DNA of 64,000 bases. Origin: Bacteroidales bacterium. GTDB lineage: Bacteria > Bacteroidota > Bacteroidia > Bacteroidales > Muribaculaceae. Positions 35,914 to 45,528 of the stretch are shown one piece after another; position 1 is the stretch's first letter; every line of letters starts with the position of its first letter. The DNA is taken from positions 1-64,000 of the forward strand of contig JAUNFY010000006.1 in NCBI GenBank assembly GCA_030524805.1, read 5' to 3'. A program made the translations under genes and the position numbers. The notes beneath the pieces are model-generated. The model had not been told where the DNA came from, made no database searches, and saw only the letters and a list, made by a program, of their open reading frames with translations.

Positions 35914-35966
35914 CAGAGGCTACCGAATACAAAATCTCCCCGACATATAATGCCGGGGAGGTCATG
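35914..35966 (-). repeat. 53-bp direct repeat, copy 2; terminator-like
   Basis: Matches 31991-32043 except at three positions, same orientation. Read on the minus strand it has a CTCCCCG hairpin and ATTTTGTATT, so it may terminate miaB, whose stop is 43 bp away. Confidence 0.75.
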
Positions 35967-36008
35967 TCCGTATTTAACTAAAAAGCATTTTATTTCTAAC
36001 GTGCGGGA

Positions 36009-37379
36009 TCAGGCGAGGACTTCGCCGCGGAGAGTGGCGGAGGAGACTTCGGTGACGCGGACACGGATGAAGTCGCCGGGACGATAGTCGGCGCGGGGGA
36101 AGACCACCACCTTATTCTGCGAGGTGCGGCCGAAAAGCTCGTTGCGGTCGCGTTTCGACACTCCTTCCACAAGGACGTCAAACTCCTTGCCTATGTCGCG
36201 GCGGTTTGACTCAAGGCTGAGTTCATTCTGAAGCGCTATCATGCGGTTGAGACGCTCTATCTTCACCTCCTCCGGCACATTGTCGGGAAGATGCTGCGAG
36301 GCGAAAGTGCCGGGGCGCTCGGAATACTTGAACATGAAGGCGCTGTCGAAACCAGCCTCGCGCATGAGCGAGAGGGTCTCGAGGAAATCCTCCTCCGTCT
36401 CGTCGTGGAATCCGGTGAACATATCGGTCGAGAGACCGGCATCGGGGAGGATGCGGCGTATGGCCGCCACCCGGTCGAGATACCACTCGCGGGTGTATTT
36501 GCGGTTCATGGCCTTGAGCACCTTGTCGCTGCCGCTCTGCACCGGGAGATGTATGTGGCGGGCGATGTTGCCGTGGTCGGCCATCACATTAAGAGTCTCG
36601 TCGCTCATATCCTTGGGATGGGAAGTGGTGAAACGCACCCTCATGTCGGGCGCGGCCTCGGCCACCATGGCCAGAAGGGCCGGGAAATCGACCTCAGCGC
36701 CATCCTCACCCTTGTAGCGATAAGAGTTGACGTTCTGTCCCAGCAGCGTCACCTCGTGGAAACCACGGCTGCGCAGGTCGGCGAGCTCACGGAGTATGCT
36801 CTCCGGCTCGCGCGAGCGTTCGCGGCCACGAGTGTAGGGCACTATGCAATAGGAGCAGAAATTGTTGCATCCGCGCATGATGGAGATGAATCCGCCTACC
36901 CCGTTGCCGCCGATGCGTCGGGGAAGGACGTCGCGATAGGTCTCGGTGAGGCTCAGCTCTATATTGATGGCCTTCTCGCCGGCCTGGGCAGCTGCAAAAA
37001 GCTCCGGGAGCTGGAGATAGCTGTCGGGTCCGGCCACAATGTCGACGCCATAATCGTCGATGAGCGACTTCTTCAGGCGCTCGGCCATGCAGCCGAGCAC
37101 CGCGATGATGATTCGGCGCGATTCCTTGCGTCCGAGAGCCTTCCAATGGTTGATGCGCTGATATATCTTCTGCTCGGCATTCTCGCGGATGGAGCAGGTG
37201 TTGAAAATCACGGCTGAAGCCTCTTCCGGGACATCGGTGGTCTCATAGCCGGCCATTCCCAAAACCGAGGCCACGACCTCTGAATCGGCCACGTTCATCT
37301 GGCATCCATAGGTCTCTATGCACACTTTTTCGAAAAAAGTGCCATTTTTATCGGTTTCATGTTGTAAAACACTATCCAT
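36009..37379 (-). CDS. miaB: tRNA-2-methylthio-N6-dimethylallyladenosine synthase
   Basis: 456 aa. The N-terminal methylthiotransferase domain has Cys26, Cys62 and Cys97 for the auxiliary 4Fe-4S cluster. The radical-SAM motif RGCNNFCSYC supplies Cys171, Cys175 and Cys178, and PYTRGRERSR follows. A C-terminal TRAM domain ends the protein. It adds the methylthio group at position 37 of tRNAs reading UNN codons. The promoter is a perfect consensus overlapping that of the divergent CoA transferase. Confidence 0.95.
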   Translation of the reverse strand: MDSVLQHETDKNGTFFEKVCIETYGCQMNVADSEVVASVLGMAGYETTDVPEEASAVIFNTCSIRENAEQKIYQRINHWKALGRKESRRIIIAVLGCMAERLKKSLIDDYGVDIVAGPDSYLQLPELFAAAQAGEKAINIELSLTETYRDVLPRRIGGNGVGGFISIMRGCNNFCSYCIVPYTRGRERSREPESILRELADLRSRGFHEVTLLGQNVNSYRYKGEDGAEVDFPALLAMVAEAAPDMRVRFTTSHPKDMSDETLNVMADHGNIARHIHLPVQSGSDKVLKAMNRKYTREWYLDRVAAIRRILPDAGLSTDMFTGFHDETEEDFLETLSLMREAGFDSAFMFKYSERPGTFASQHLPDNVPEEVKIERLNRMIALQNELSLESNRRDIGKEFDVLVEGVSKRDRNELFGRTSQNKVVVFPRADYRPGDFIRVRVTEVSSATLRGEVLA

Positions 37380-37401
37380 ACTATTTTTTTTATCGGATAA
37401 A

Positions 37402-37448
37402 TTTTCTAATTTTGTGCAAAATTAGAAAATAAATCATAGAGCAACAAA
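37402..37448. promoter_or_regulatory. Overlapping miaB and CoA-transferase promoters in a palindrome
   Basis: TTTTCTAATTTTG (37402-37414) and CAAAATTAGAAAA (37417-37429) form a perfect 13-bp inverted repeat. For miaB: TTTG (37448-37445), 20 bp, TAATTTTG (37424-37417). For the plus strand: -7 TAATTTTG (37407-37414) without a clear -33. The predicted transcripts would cross each other's -7 element. Confidence 0.7.
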
Positions 37449-37480
37449 AAAATACCCAATAAAAACCAGCAGTTACACAC

Positions 37481-38983
37481 ATGAGCATTCCTTTCATCAC
37501 AGCCGAAGAGGCTGCTTCCTACATCAAGAACGGCGACAACGTGGGTCTGTCGGGCTTCACAGCCTCCGGTACGCCCAAAGTCGTAACTGTGGCACTTGCC
37601 GAACGCGCCCGTGCACTTCACGAGAAGGGACTCCCCTTCAAGATCAACCTCTACACAGGCGCATCGACCAACGACCATGTGGACGGCGAACTGTCGCGTG
37701 CGGAAGCGATCGCAGCGCGCACTCCCTACCAGTCGCACAAAGACTCGCGCAATGCAGTCAATAACCAGGCCATGAACTACTTCGACACGCACCTGAGCCA
37801 TGTGTCGCAAGACATCCGCTACGGATTTTACGGCGACATCGACGTGGCCATAATAGAGGTGACGGAGATGAGCCCCAACGGCGACGTAGTGCTCGGAGCC
37901 GGCCTCGGCATGACCCCCACCCTGGCACAGGTAGCGAAAAAGGTAATCCTGGAATATTCCAGCTACTACAAGACCTCCTTCCGCGGCTTCCACGACAACT
38001 ACGTGCCCCTCGACCCGCCTCACCGCCGCGAGATACCCATCTACAAACCCTCCGACCGCATCGGCACCACCATCCTGCACATCGACCCGAAGAAAATCAT
38101 CGGCGTAGTGCCTTCCAACGCTTCGGAAGGCGTGAAGCCGTTTGCCCCGTCGGATGAAGTGACACACCTCATCGGCGAGAACGTATGCAACTTCCTGGTG
38201 GAGCAGCTCCGCACAGGTCAGATTCCGAAGGAATTCCTGCCTATCCAGTCGGGCGTGGGCAACGTGGCCAACGCCGTGCTATACGGCCTCGGCGAAAACC
38301 CGGATGTGCCTCCCTTCGAGATGTATACGGAGGTGATCCAGGACGCCGTAATGGCTCTCATGGAGCAGGGACACTGCAAATTCGCCTCTACATGCGCCAT
38401 GACATTCTCCGACGACGCGATGCTCCACTTCATGAAGAACATCGATTTCTTCCGCGACAAGATAGTGCTCCGTCCCGGTGAGATTTCCAACAGCCCGGAA
38501 ATCGTGCGCCGACTGGGTCTCATCACGATGAACACCGCCCTCGAGGCCGACATCTACGGCAACGTCAACTCCACCCACGTGCTGGGCACCAAGATGATGA
38601 ACGGCATCGGCGGCTCGGCCGACTTCACCCGCAACGGCTATCTCTCCATCTTCTCCTGCCCGTCGGTGCAGAAGGGTGGCAAGATCTCGGCAATCGTGCC
38701 TATGTGCTCCCACGTAGACCACTCGGAGCACTCAGTGAAGGTGCTCATCACCGAGCAGGGCGTGGCCGACCTCCGCGGCAAGGATCCCCGCCAGCGCGCC
38801 GAGACCATCATCGAAAACTGCGTGCACCCGCTCTACAAGGAGATAATGTGGGACTACCTGAAACTCGCCAACAAGGGAGTGAAAGCCCACACACCCCACA
38901 ACCTGCGCGCCGCTTTCGCCCTCCACGAGACCTTCATGGACTGCGGCGACATGACACAGGTGGACTTCGCCAAATATTATTGA
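37481..38983 (+). CDS. Acetyl-CoA hydrolase/transferase family (succinate CoA transferase)
   Basis: 500 aa. Full match in layout to class I CoA transferases of the succinyl-CoA:acetate/propionate type. The catalytic glutamate is expected in MYTEVIQD (Glu284); GVGNVANAVLYGL precedes it and NSTHVLGTKMMNGIGGSADF follows. In gut Bacteroidales such an enzyme exchanges CoA between succinate and acetate or propionate in the fermentative succinate-propionate route; which acid is used is inference. Confidence 0.9.
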   Translation: MSIPFITAEEAASYIKNGDNVGLSGFTASGTPKVVTVALAERARALHEKGLPFKINLYTGASTNDHVDGELSRAEAIAARTPYQSHKDSRNAVNNQAMNYFDTHLSHVSQDIRYGFYGDIDVAIIEVTEMSPNGDVVLGAGLGMTPTLAQVAKKVILEYSSYYKTSFRGFHDNYVPLDPPHRREIPIYKPSDRIGTTILHIDPKKIIGVVPSNASEGVKPFAPSDEVTHLIGENVCNFLVEQLRTGQIPKEFLPIQSGVGNVANAVLYGLGENPDVPPFEMYTEVIQDAVMALMEQGHCKFASTCAMTFSDDAMLHFMKNIDFFRDKIVLRPGEISNSPEIVRRLGLITMNTALEADIYGNVNSTHVLGTKMMNGIGGSADFTRNGYLSIFSCPSVQKGGKISAIVPMCSHVDHSEHSVKVLITEQGVADLRGKDPRQRAETIIENCVHPLYKEIMWDYLKLANKGVKAHTPHNLRAAFALHETFMDCGDMTQVDFAKYY

Positions 38984-39003
38984 TTCAGAACCATATTCAG
39001 CCG

Positions 39004-39033
39004 GGCTGCCCCATGATGCTTCATGAGGCAGCC
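39004..39033 (+). terminator. Hairpin after the CoA transferase
   Basis: GGCTGCCCCATGA / TCATGAGGCAGCC with one mismatch, loop TGCT, followed by TGATGCTTTCC. A weak U-tract makes termination possible but unsure. Confidence 0.45.
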
Positions 39034-39078
39034 TGATGCTTTCCTCACCGCCTGGAATCCCCACAAAAACAGACTATA

Positions 39079-39984
39079 ATGGCAAGAATGGCACTATTGG
39101 CAGCGATAGCCTCAGGCATCGCCCTGCTTTGCACCGACGCGTCGGCTCAGACCGCCTACGGCAGGATATATCCGGAACGTAACGACGACCTGGCCTACGA
39201 GAACAACCTCGTGGCCTTCCGCATATACGGCCCCGAGACGCAACGCCGGGGCGAGAAATCGTTTGGCTACGACATCTTCTGCAAATATCCCGATTCGGGC
39301 ATAGTGCTCCCCACGCTCTACGAGAGCCAGGTCAGCGCGGCCAATTGGGCGAAAGTGGATTCGCTGCGCAAGTGCGACCCGGCAAAAGCCAAGGAACTTG
39401 AAAACGCCATCAGTTATCATATCGACCACGGGATGGGGGCTGACTTCTACGCCGTAGGCGCGACTCTCGGTTGCGGCACCACGGCCCTGCTCGACGACAA
39501 CGGGAAAATTCTGTTCCCCTGGTGCTACGACAAGGTGGAGATTATAGAAAACGGGCCGGAGCGGTTTGAAGCCTTGCTGACCTTCAAGACGGTGGCAGTA
39601 GGCAACGACAGCGTGACGGAACGGCGACGCCTCGTGCTCTGCAAAGACAGTTATCTCAACGAATGCGAGGTGAGCTACGAGGGACTGACACAGCCGCGCA
39701 CCGTGGTGGCGGGCATACCGCGCCGCGACGACGGACGCTCATTCATGTCGCCGGCAATGGGAATAATGGCCTATGAAGACCCTACGCAACGCAACGACAG
39801 CGGCAAGATCTACACCGGAGTGACGATAGAGGGAGGAGCGGAAAGGATGTATGAAGACCAGCAGCATCTGCTGGCGGCTAAGACAATACATCCCGGCGAG
39901 ACATTCCGCTACCGCTGGGGCTACGCATGGAGCAAAGGGCGGCTGCCGCGATGGAGCGACTGGCTCAACTACCTGTCGCGATAA
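39079..39984 (+). CDS. DUF4861 exported protein
   Basis: 301 aa with a signal peptide (about 1-23, ASAQ end). The body has AFRIYGPETQRRGEKSFGYD, ISYHIDHGMGADFY and the end RYRWGYAWSKG, as in DUF4861 proteins. These are often met in pectin and uronic-acid loci of Bacteroidota and are predicted sugar-binding or lyase-like beta proteins; the activity is not known to me. Nearby genes give no clear context, though kduI and pectate lyases occur elsewhere in the window. Confidence 0.75.
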   Translation: MARMALLAAIASGIALLCTDASAQTAYGRIYPERNDDLAYENNLVAFRIYGPETQRRGEKSFGYDIFCKYPDSGIVLPTLYESQVSAANWAKVDSLRKCDPAKAKELENAISYHIDHGMGADFYAVGATLGCGTTALLDDNGKILFPWCYDKVEIIENGPERFEALLTFKTVAVGNDSVTERRRLVLCKDSYLNECEVSYEGLTQPRTVVAGIPRRDDGRSFMSPAMGIMAYEDPTQRNDSGKIYTGVTIEGGAERMYEDQQHLLAAKTIHPGETFRYRWGYAWSKGRLPRWSDWLNYLSR

Positions 39985-40119
39985 ACGAGCCGCGGCAAGC
40001 TGCTGTTCAGATGAATCCGTTGCCTATTGAAAAAGAGGATTTAATCAGCTGTTTATAGACAAAAACGAGAGGATGAAACAGGCTGTCCTCAGAAAAGCTA
40101 GAGGATGATGGTGTCGGAC

Positions 40120-41583
40120 TTACCGCTTGGTAAGATAGCGGCGGAATTCCTTCAATTCGGCCACTCCCATGAGTTTCAACATAAGGAGAGCGGCCACCAC
40201 TCCGACGACGCCCTCAATGGCAAGCGACGCGAGCGACACAAGATTGAACGGAGCCGACACATCGCCCGACGGCACCGGCACAAGCCAGACTGCCAACGCG
40301 GCGACAGCCGCCGCCGACAAGAAGGGGCAGAGATCGCGCAGAAAGCCCGATAGAGGATAGCCGGTGGTGCGCGAAGCAAGCAGTGCCGTGGCAATCCACG
40401 TGGCGGCCGTGGCCGCTACCTGACCCCATACAAGCACATCGAGGCTTAGGCTGAACACAGTGGCCAGAAGAGCCACTGCAGTGGTGGCATCCTTCACTAT
40501 CTCCACCACCACTATCTCACGCCCTTTGCCGAGCGACATCATGAAATTGGAATAAAGCGAGATGAACACAACGCCTATGCCGCGCAGACAGAGGAGCTGG
40601 AACAGCGGGACAGCCATGTCCCATTTGGTGCCGAAAAGGGAGTGGAAAACCGCTCCGCCGCAAGCGGCAAGCACCGTGAGCGCCGGGATGGCAAGGAGGG
40701 CCGCAAAGCGGTCGATGCGCTGCATGTAGCGGTGGAAAGTGGCCCGATCATCTTGCACGCCGGCGAGAAGCGGCACAAACGAAGATGTGAGTATCTGGCT
40801 GAGCGAGGCGCTTCCCATCTTGCTCCACTTGTCGGCCTGGCTGTAGACGCCGAGCTGCACGAGCGAATACCATTTGCCTATGACAAACTGATAGATATTT
40901 AGGAAAAGGGTGTTGAAAAACTGCGAGATAAAGACGCTGAGGCCGATATGGCGAATGTCGCGGATGGAGCGACGGGAGAAGACGAATCGGGGGCACCACC
41001 GGCCGGTAAGCCATAGCCACGCGCTCTTGATGGCGGCGAGCGCCACCGACTGCCAGACGATGGCCCACGCACCGAAGCCGGCCAACGCGAGCCAGATGCC
41101 TACAGCGGCCGAGAGCGACAGCGCTATGAGGTCGGCGATGGCTATCTGCTTCACATCCATACGCTTCATCATCCTGTTGGTCTGCACTATGCCAAGGCCG
41201 GTGAGCACGAATGTGAGAAACATCACCCTGCTCATCGCCACGAGCTGCTCATTGCCGAAAAAGCGGGCTATGGCAGGCGCGCAGAAGAAAAGGACTGCAT
41301 AGACTGCGATGCTGACAGCGAGATTGAACCAGAAGACGGTGCTGTAGTCGTCTTCGTCGGGCTGCTTTTTCTGAAGGAGGGCCGAGCCGAAACCGGAGTC
41401 GACGAAAAGGATGGCGAAAGCCTGAAAAACAGCCAGCACACCGACAAGACCGAAATCTTCCTTGCTCAGCAGATTGGCAAGGAAGATGCCACTCACGCCA
41501 TAAAGCACCTGAGTGGCAATCCGGTCGATGGAATTCCACTTCAAGGTGCTCGCCGTGCGGGATTTAAGCGCGCTGTCGCCCAA
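40120..41583 (-). CDS. Polysaccharide flippase (Wzx/MOP superfamily)
   Basis: 487 aa with about 12-14 transmembrane helices and the start GDSALKSRTASTLKWNSIDR, typical of the lipopolysaccharide biosynthesis flippases in Bacteroidales. It should translocate lipid-linked glycan repeat units across the inner membrane. The only available start is TTG at 41583, because an in-frame TGA lies two codons upstream; GGGAGGA ahead of it could serve as a ribosome site. It is last in a run of minus-strand genes from the M48 protease. Confidence 0.87.
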   Translation of the reverse strand: MGDSALKSRTASTLKWNSIDRIATQVLYGVSGIFLANLLSKEDFGLVGVLAVFQAFAILFVDSGFGSALLQKKQPDEDDYSTVFWFNLAVSIAVYAVLFFCAPAIARFFGNEQLVAMSRVMFLTFVLTGLGIVQTNRMMKRMDVKQIAIADLIALSLSAAVGIWLALAGFGAWAIVWQSVALAAIKSAWLWLTGRWCPRFVFSRRSIRDIRHIGLSVFISQFFNTLFLNIYQFVIGKWYSLVQLGVYSQADKWSKMGSASLSQILTSSFVPLLAGVQDDRATFHRYMQRIDRFAALLAIPALTVLAACGGAVFHSLFGTKWDMAVPLFQLLCLRGIGVVFISLYSNFMMSLGKGREIVVVEIVKDATTAVALLATVFSLSLDVLVWGQVAATAATWIATALLASRTTGYPLSGFLRDLCPFLSAAAVAALAVWLVPVPSGDVSAPFNLVSLASLAIEGVVGVVAALLMLKLMGVAELKEFRRYLTKR

Positions 41584-41627
41584 TTCTCAATCCTCCCTCT
41601 TAAAAGTCAGGTACCTGAACGAGAGGT

Positions 41628-42338
41628 TTAATCCTGATTCTTGACTTCTTCTTCCCAATCGAGGCGGAAGAGTTTGCCGCCCCCTTTCTTGTCTACCTCC
41701 GGGTCGCCCTTATAGTAGATTTTGGTGGTGCCTATGCCACGCACTTTCAGGTCGTTGACAGGCCAGCAACCGATTGAGCCGGTGCCGAGAATCTTGCACT
41801 CCACGTCAGTAGCCTCGAGGCGGTCGGCCTGAATGGTACCGTTGCCTATCATGGTGAACTTTGCCTGCTGGCAATGCCCCTCGACGCTGATGGTACCGTT
41901 GCCCGACTTCACAGCCGCCGATATCTTTGTGGCTCTAAGGCCATTGGCCACTATATTTCCGTTGCCCATGAGCGAGAGTTCGATCTCGCTGCAGGGAGCC
42001 GCGGCGTCGATCTTGAGAGTGGACTCCGACGAGATGCTTGCCTGCTTGAGGAAGTCGGAATAGAGATAAAGGGTGGGAAGTTCGGGATCATCCACAAAAG
42101 AGGTCTCCACCTGCACGCGGAGTTTGTCGCCTTTATAATTGATGATGAAAGCCTTGGCATATTTCTGGTCGCCTTCATAGCGCACACGGCTCGGCGAGCC
42201 GTCGCCACCTATGTAAATCACGTTGACATTGTCGTCGACAGCGATTTTGCTGAACTGGCCCACGGGGAGGGTGAACTCCCTGGCCGACATGCCTACCGCC
42301 ACTGCGATCAGGGAAAAAAGTATCGATAATCTTTTCAT
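41628..42338 (-). CDS. DUF2807 exported protein (head GIN domain-like)
   Basis: 236 aa from the ATG at 42338, where a signal peptide begins (MKRLSILFSLIAVAVGMSA). An upstream ATG at 42407 would add 23 residues not resembling a signal. The body has repeated beta-helix turns such as GNGNIVANGLRATKI and GNGTISVEGHCQQAK, as in DUF2807 putative adhesins. Role unknown. It lies between dusB and the flippase gene. Confidence 0.8.
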   Translation of the reverse strand: MKRLSILFSLIAVAVGMSAREFTLPVGQFSKIAVDDNVNVIYIGGDGSPSRVRYEGDQKYAKAFIINYKGDKLRVQVETSFVDDPELPTLYLYSDFLKQASISSESTLKIDAAAPCSEIELSLMGNGNIVANGLRATKISAAVKSGNGTISVEGHCQQAKFTMIGNGTIQADRLEATDVECKILGTGSIGCWPVNDLKVRGIGTTKIYYKGDPEVDKKGGGKLFRLDWEEEVKNQD

Positions 42339-42403
42339 TGGTCTTAAGTTTATGTGTGAAGTCGTTGAAGCGGCGTCCCTTCGTAGCCGTCCGCAAAATG
42401 GAA

Positions 42404-43396
42404 TCATCCGTTGACGGCGCCGAAGAAAGTTTCTTCTATATATGATAACAACTCGAGCAGTTCATTTTCCTTCTCCACCCTCAAAAGACGGATGCGGGTC
42501 TCGCGGAAGTCGGGAATTCCCTTCAGAAGCGGCGTAGCCGCGAGATGACGGCGGATGTGGAGGATTCCCCGGTATTCATCAATCCGCTCGATAGATTCGC
42601 GAATCTGGCGGCGCAGGAGGGCGAATTTCTCGGCGACAGTGATCTGCGGCACTTCGCCCGTGCGCAGAAACTCTGTCACTTCCTTGAAAATCCAGGGAGC
42701 CCCGAAGCTTGCGCGGCCTATCATCACGGCGTCGACGCCATAGAGGTCGAACGCCTCGCGGGTGCGCTGCGGGGTCTTGACATCGCCGTTGCCAATGACG
42801 GGAATCTCCATCCTCGGGTCGGCCTTCACCTGCCCTATGAGGGTCCAGTCGGCGTCGCCGGTGTACATCTGCGAGCGGGTGCGTCCGTGGATGGTGAGGG
42901 CCTTTATGCCGCAATCCTGAAGGCGCGGCGCGAGGTCGGTGATGATCTTGTTCTCGCAATCCCATCCGAGACGGGTCTTGACAGTGACCGGGAGGTCGAC
43001 GGCATCCACCACAGCCTTGGTGATGGCAAGCATCTTCTCCGGATAGCGCAGCATACCGGCACCTGCTCCTTTGCCAGCCACTTTCTTCACCGGGCAGCCG
43101 AAATTGATGTCGATGATGTCGGGGCCGGCTTTCTCAACGATGCGGGCGGCCTCCACCATGTCGTCGGGTTCGCGGCCATAAATCTGGATTGCCACGGGGC
43201 GTTCGCGGTCGTCGATGGTGAGCTTGCGGGTTGTGGAATTGATGTTCCTTACGAGCGCCTCGGCCGAAACAAACTCCGTGTAGACCATCGCCGCACCCTG
43301 CTCGCGGCATATAAGCCGGAAGGAGGGGTCGGTGACATCTTCCATCGGCGCGAGCAGCACCGGGCGGGGTCCGAGGTCGATCTTGTCTATCTTCAT
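42404..43396 (-). CDS. dusB: tRNA-dihydrouridine synthase
   Basis: 330 aa, TIM-barrel flavoprotein. LLAPMEDVTDPSFR starts the barrel, the catalytic cysteine is in INFGCPVKKV, GRTRSQMYTGDADW carries phosphate- and substrate-contacting residues, and VIGNGDVKTP is a FMN-binding segment. It reduces uridines in the tRNA D-loop or variable positions. The subtype is by resemblance to DusB. Confidence 0.9.
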   Translation of the reverse strand: MKIDKIDLGPRPVLLAPMEDVTDPSFRLICREQGAAMVYTEFVSAEALVRNINSTTRKLTIDDRERPVAIQIYGREPDDMVEAARIVEKAGPDIIDINFGCPVKKVAGKGAGAGMLRYPEKMLAITKAVVDAVDLPVTVKTRLGWDCENKIITDLAPRLQDCGIKALTIHGRTRSQMYTGDADWTLIGQVKADPRMEIPVIGNGDVKTPQRTREAFDLYGVDAVMIGRASFGAPWIFKEVTEFLRTGEVPQITVAEKFALLRRQIRESIERIDEYRGILHIRRHLAATPLLKGIPDFRETRIRLLRVEKENELLELLSYIEETFFGAVNG

Positions 43397-43427
43397 GGGA
43401 GGGATGGGATTGAAAAGTGAGGAAAAA

Positions 43428-44645
43428 TCAGAGGAGGGTGAGGCGCGAGCAGCGGTCGGCCGCCAGCATACGTGCCGCCTCGAGCATATCGTCTGCCGTC
43501 ACCTCGCGGATTCGCTCGGCGGTGTGAGCCGTGTCGTAGATGCAGCCGTAGTGGAGGAGGCTCTTGCCCATGGCCATGGCCATGTTCTCGCGGTTGTCGC
43601 TGCTGACGAGGAGCTGCCCGCAATATTGGGTCTTTATCTTGTCGAGAGTGCGGGCGGCAATCGCGTCGCCGGCCAGGCGGTCGAGCTCTCGGCGGATGAT
43701 GCGCAGGCATTTGCCGACGTTGGCCTTGTCGCAGCCGACATATACCGACATGAGGCCGGTGTCGGAGAAGGAGGAGATGAAACTGTCGACCGTATAGACG
43801 AGGCCCCTCTTCTCGCGGAGCTCGCGGTTGAGTATGCTGCTCATGCAGGGTCCGCCCAGATGGTTGTTGAGCAGATAGAGGGCATAGCGGCGCGGATCGT
43901 GACGGCTCACGGTGCGCGCGCCGTAGATGGTGTGGGCCTGGAAGCCGTCGTTGTCGATCACGGCGTCGAACGGCGCCACATGCCCGGGCGCGAGCCGCTC
44001 GGGACGGCGGTCGGGGAAATTGAGAATGCCGAAATGCTTCTCCACGCGCTTTATGATGCGGTCGGGGTCGACGGGCGACGAGATGTAGACCACCATGTTG
44101 CCGGGCGTGTAGTTGAGGTCGAGAAACTGACGGCACTCCCTTCCGGTGAGCGCGCGCACGCTTTCGGGCGAGCCGAGGATATTGTGGGCAAGGGGATTGC
44201 CGGCAAAAATGCGCTCCTCGTATTCGTCGTAGACATTCTCGGAGGGGGAATCGAGATAAGACTTTATCTCCTCCACCACCACTTCATGCTCGATGGCTAT
44301 CTCATGCTCGGGGAAGAGGGAGTTGGCGATTATGTCGGCAAGAAGCTCGAGGGCCCGGTCTTCATATCCGGCGGGGGCGGAGGTGTATATGATGGTGTCT
44401 TCCTTCGAGGTGCAGGCGTTGAGGTCGCCGCCGACGCTCTCCATCCGCGAGGAGATGGATGCCGACGAGCGGCGCCATGTGCCTTTGAAAAGGGTATGCT
44501 CCACGAAGTGGGCAAGCCCATAATGCTGCGGCGCCTCGTCGCGGCTTCCGGAGCCTACGGCGACGCCGATATACGACACAGCGGTCTCGCACCGCGAAAT
44601 GGCGACGCGCAGACCGTTGTGGAGTGTGTGTAAAACGTAGTTCAT
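43428..44645 (-). CDS. M16 family zinc peptidase
   Basis: 405 aa. The inverted zinc motif HxxEH is HFVEH (46-50), with the third ligand in the HEVVVEEIKSY stretch (around residue 120). No signal peptide is present, so it is probably cytoplasmic, like the processing-peptidase group of M16. It lies 31 bp upstream of dusB. The substrate is unknown. Confidence 0.9.
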   Translation of the reverse strand: MNYVLHTLHNGLRVAISRCETAVSYIGVAVGSGSRDEAPQHYGLAHFVEHTLFKGTWRRSSASISSRMESVGGDLNACTSKEDTIIYTSAPAGYEDRALELLADIIANSLFPEHEIAIEHEVVVEEIKSYLDSPSENVYDEYEERIFAGNPLAHNILGSPESVRALTGRECRQFLDLNYTPGNMVVYISSPVDPDRIIKRVEKHFGILNFPDRRPERLAPGHVAPFDAVIDNDGFQAHTIYGARTVSRHDPRRYALYLLNNHLGGPCMSSILNRELREKRGLVYTVDSFISSFSDTGLMSVYVGCDKANVGKCLRIIRRELDRLAGDAIAARTLDKIKTQYCGQLLVSSDNRENMAMAMGKSLLHYGCIYDTAHTAERIREVTADDMLEAARMLAADRCSRLTLL

Positions 44646-44682
44646 GCTGCAAGATCATCGCGGCCATCGGGGCCGCTTGTTA

Positions 44683-45492
44683 TCATTTTGCAGCTTCCTG
44701 TGCTGCCGGACGCTCATAGCCGTCTTTCTGGCAGCGTTTGGTCATCTTCTCGATACGCTTCTTGGTCTCGGGATGCGAGGAGAACATCTTCGAGACTGCG
44801 CTCGCTTTCTTTGCGGCGTCGCCTTCAAGCGACTGGAGTTTTTCAAACGACATCACGATGCCCCAGGGGTTGCGGCCGTTGCTGACGAGGAAATCATAGC
44901 CGCAGTCGTCGGCTTCCGATTCCTGCTTCTGCGAATATTTGGCGTTGATGAGCGACTCGCCGAGTGTGCCGAGCTGCGATTCGGTGAGTGCGGCTGCAGT
45001 GCCGCCGGTAGAGGCCACGGCATCTTTGAGGGCTCCGGTGAGCAGTTCGGTCTTGAAGGCATTCTTGGAGTGGCGCTTGAGCACGTGGCCTATCTCGTGG
45101 CCGATCACTCCGAGCAGCTCGTCGTCGTTCATTATGTCCATGAGCGATGAGAATACGCGCACGCTACCGTCGGGGCAAGCGAAGGCGTTGACGTCGATCA
45201 CGTCGTAGACCTTGAAGTTCAAAGGTATTCCGTCGGCATTAGTGATGCCGTCCACGAGCTTCTTGAGGCGGATAGTATAGGGGTCGTCGTCGGGGAGCAC
45301 GGGGTTGTGCTTGTCCATCCAGTCTACGGATTCCTTGACGTAGGCGGCCATCTGCTCGTCGGTCAGGGTGAGAGCCTGGGCGGTCTTGGCGGCGCTGCCG
45401 ATGGCTTTCTTAAGGTTGAATTGTGCAAAACCACAGTTGGCTGAAGCCACGAAAACCATGGCGATCACGATTTTGAGTAAGTTACGTTTCAT
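44683..45492 (-). CDS. M48 family zinc metalloprotease, exported
   Basis: 269 aa with a signal peptide ending near residue 24 (GFAQ). HEIGH is at 132-136 and a third ligand is expected in QESEADDCGYDF. Resembles the BepA/LoiP-type periplasmic proteases that act in outer-membrane quality control; that role is inference. First gene of a minus-strand run. Two GTTTAAACAACTTCAA-like motifs lie in its leader. Confidence 0.9.
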   Translation of the reverse strand: MKRNLLKIVIAMVFVASANCGFAQFNLKKAIGSAAKTAQALTLTDEQMAAYVKESVDWMDKHNPVLPDDDPYTIRLKKLVDGITNADGIPLNFKVYDVIDVNAFACPDGSVRVFSSLMDIMNDDELLGVIGHEIGHVLKRHSKNAFKTELLTGALKDAVASTGGTAAALTESQLGTLGESLINAKYSQKQESEADDCGYDFLVSNGRNPWGIVMSFEKLQSLEGDAAKKASAVSKMFSSHPETKKRIEKMTKRCQKDGYERPAAQEAAK

Positions 45493-45528
45493 ATAGCAAA
45501 GTTGTAAGATAGAAATTGTTATTATCTG

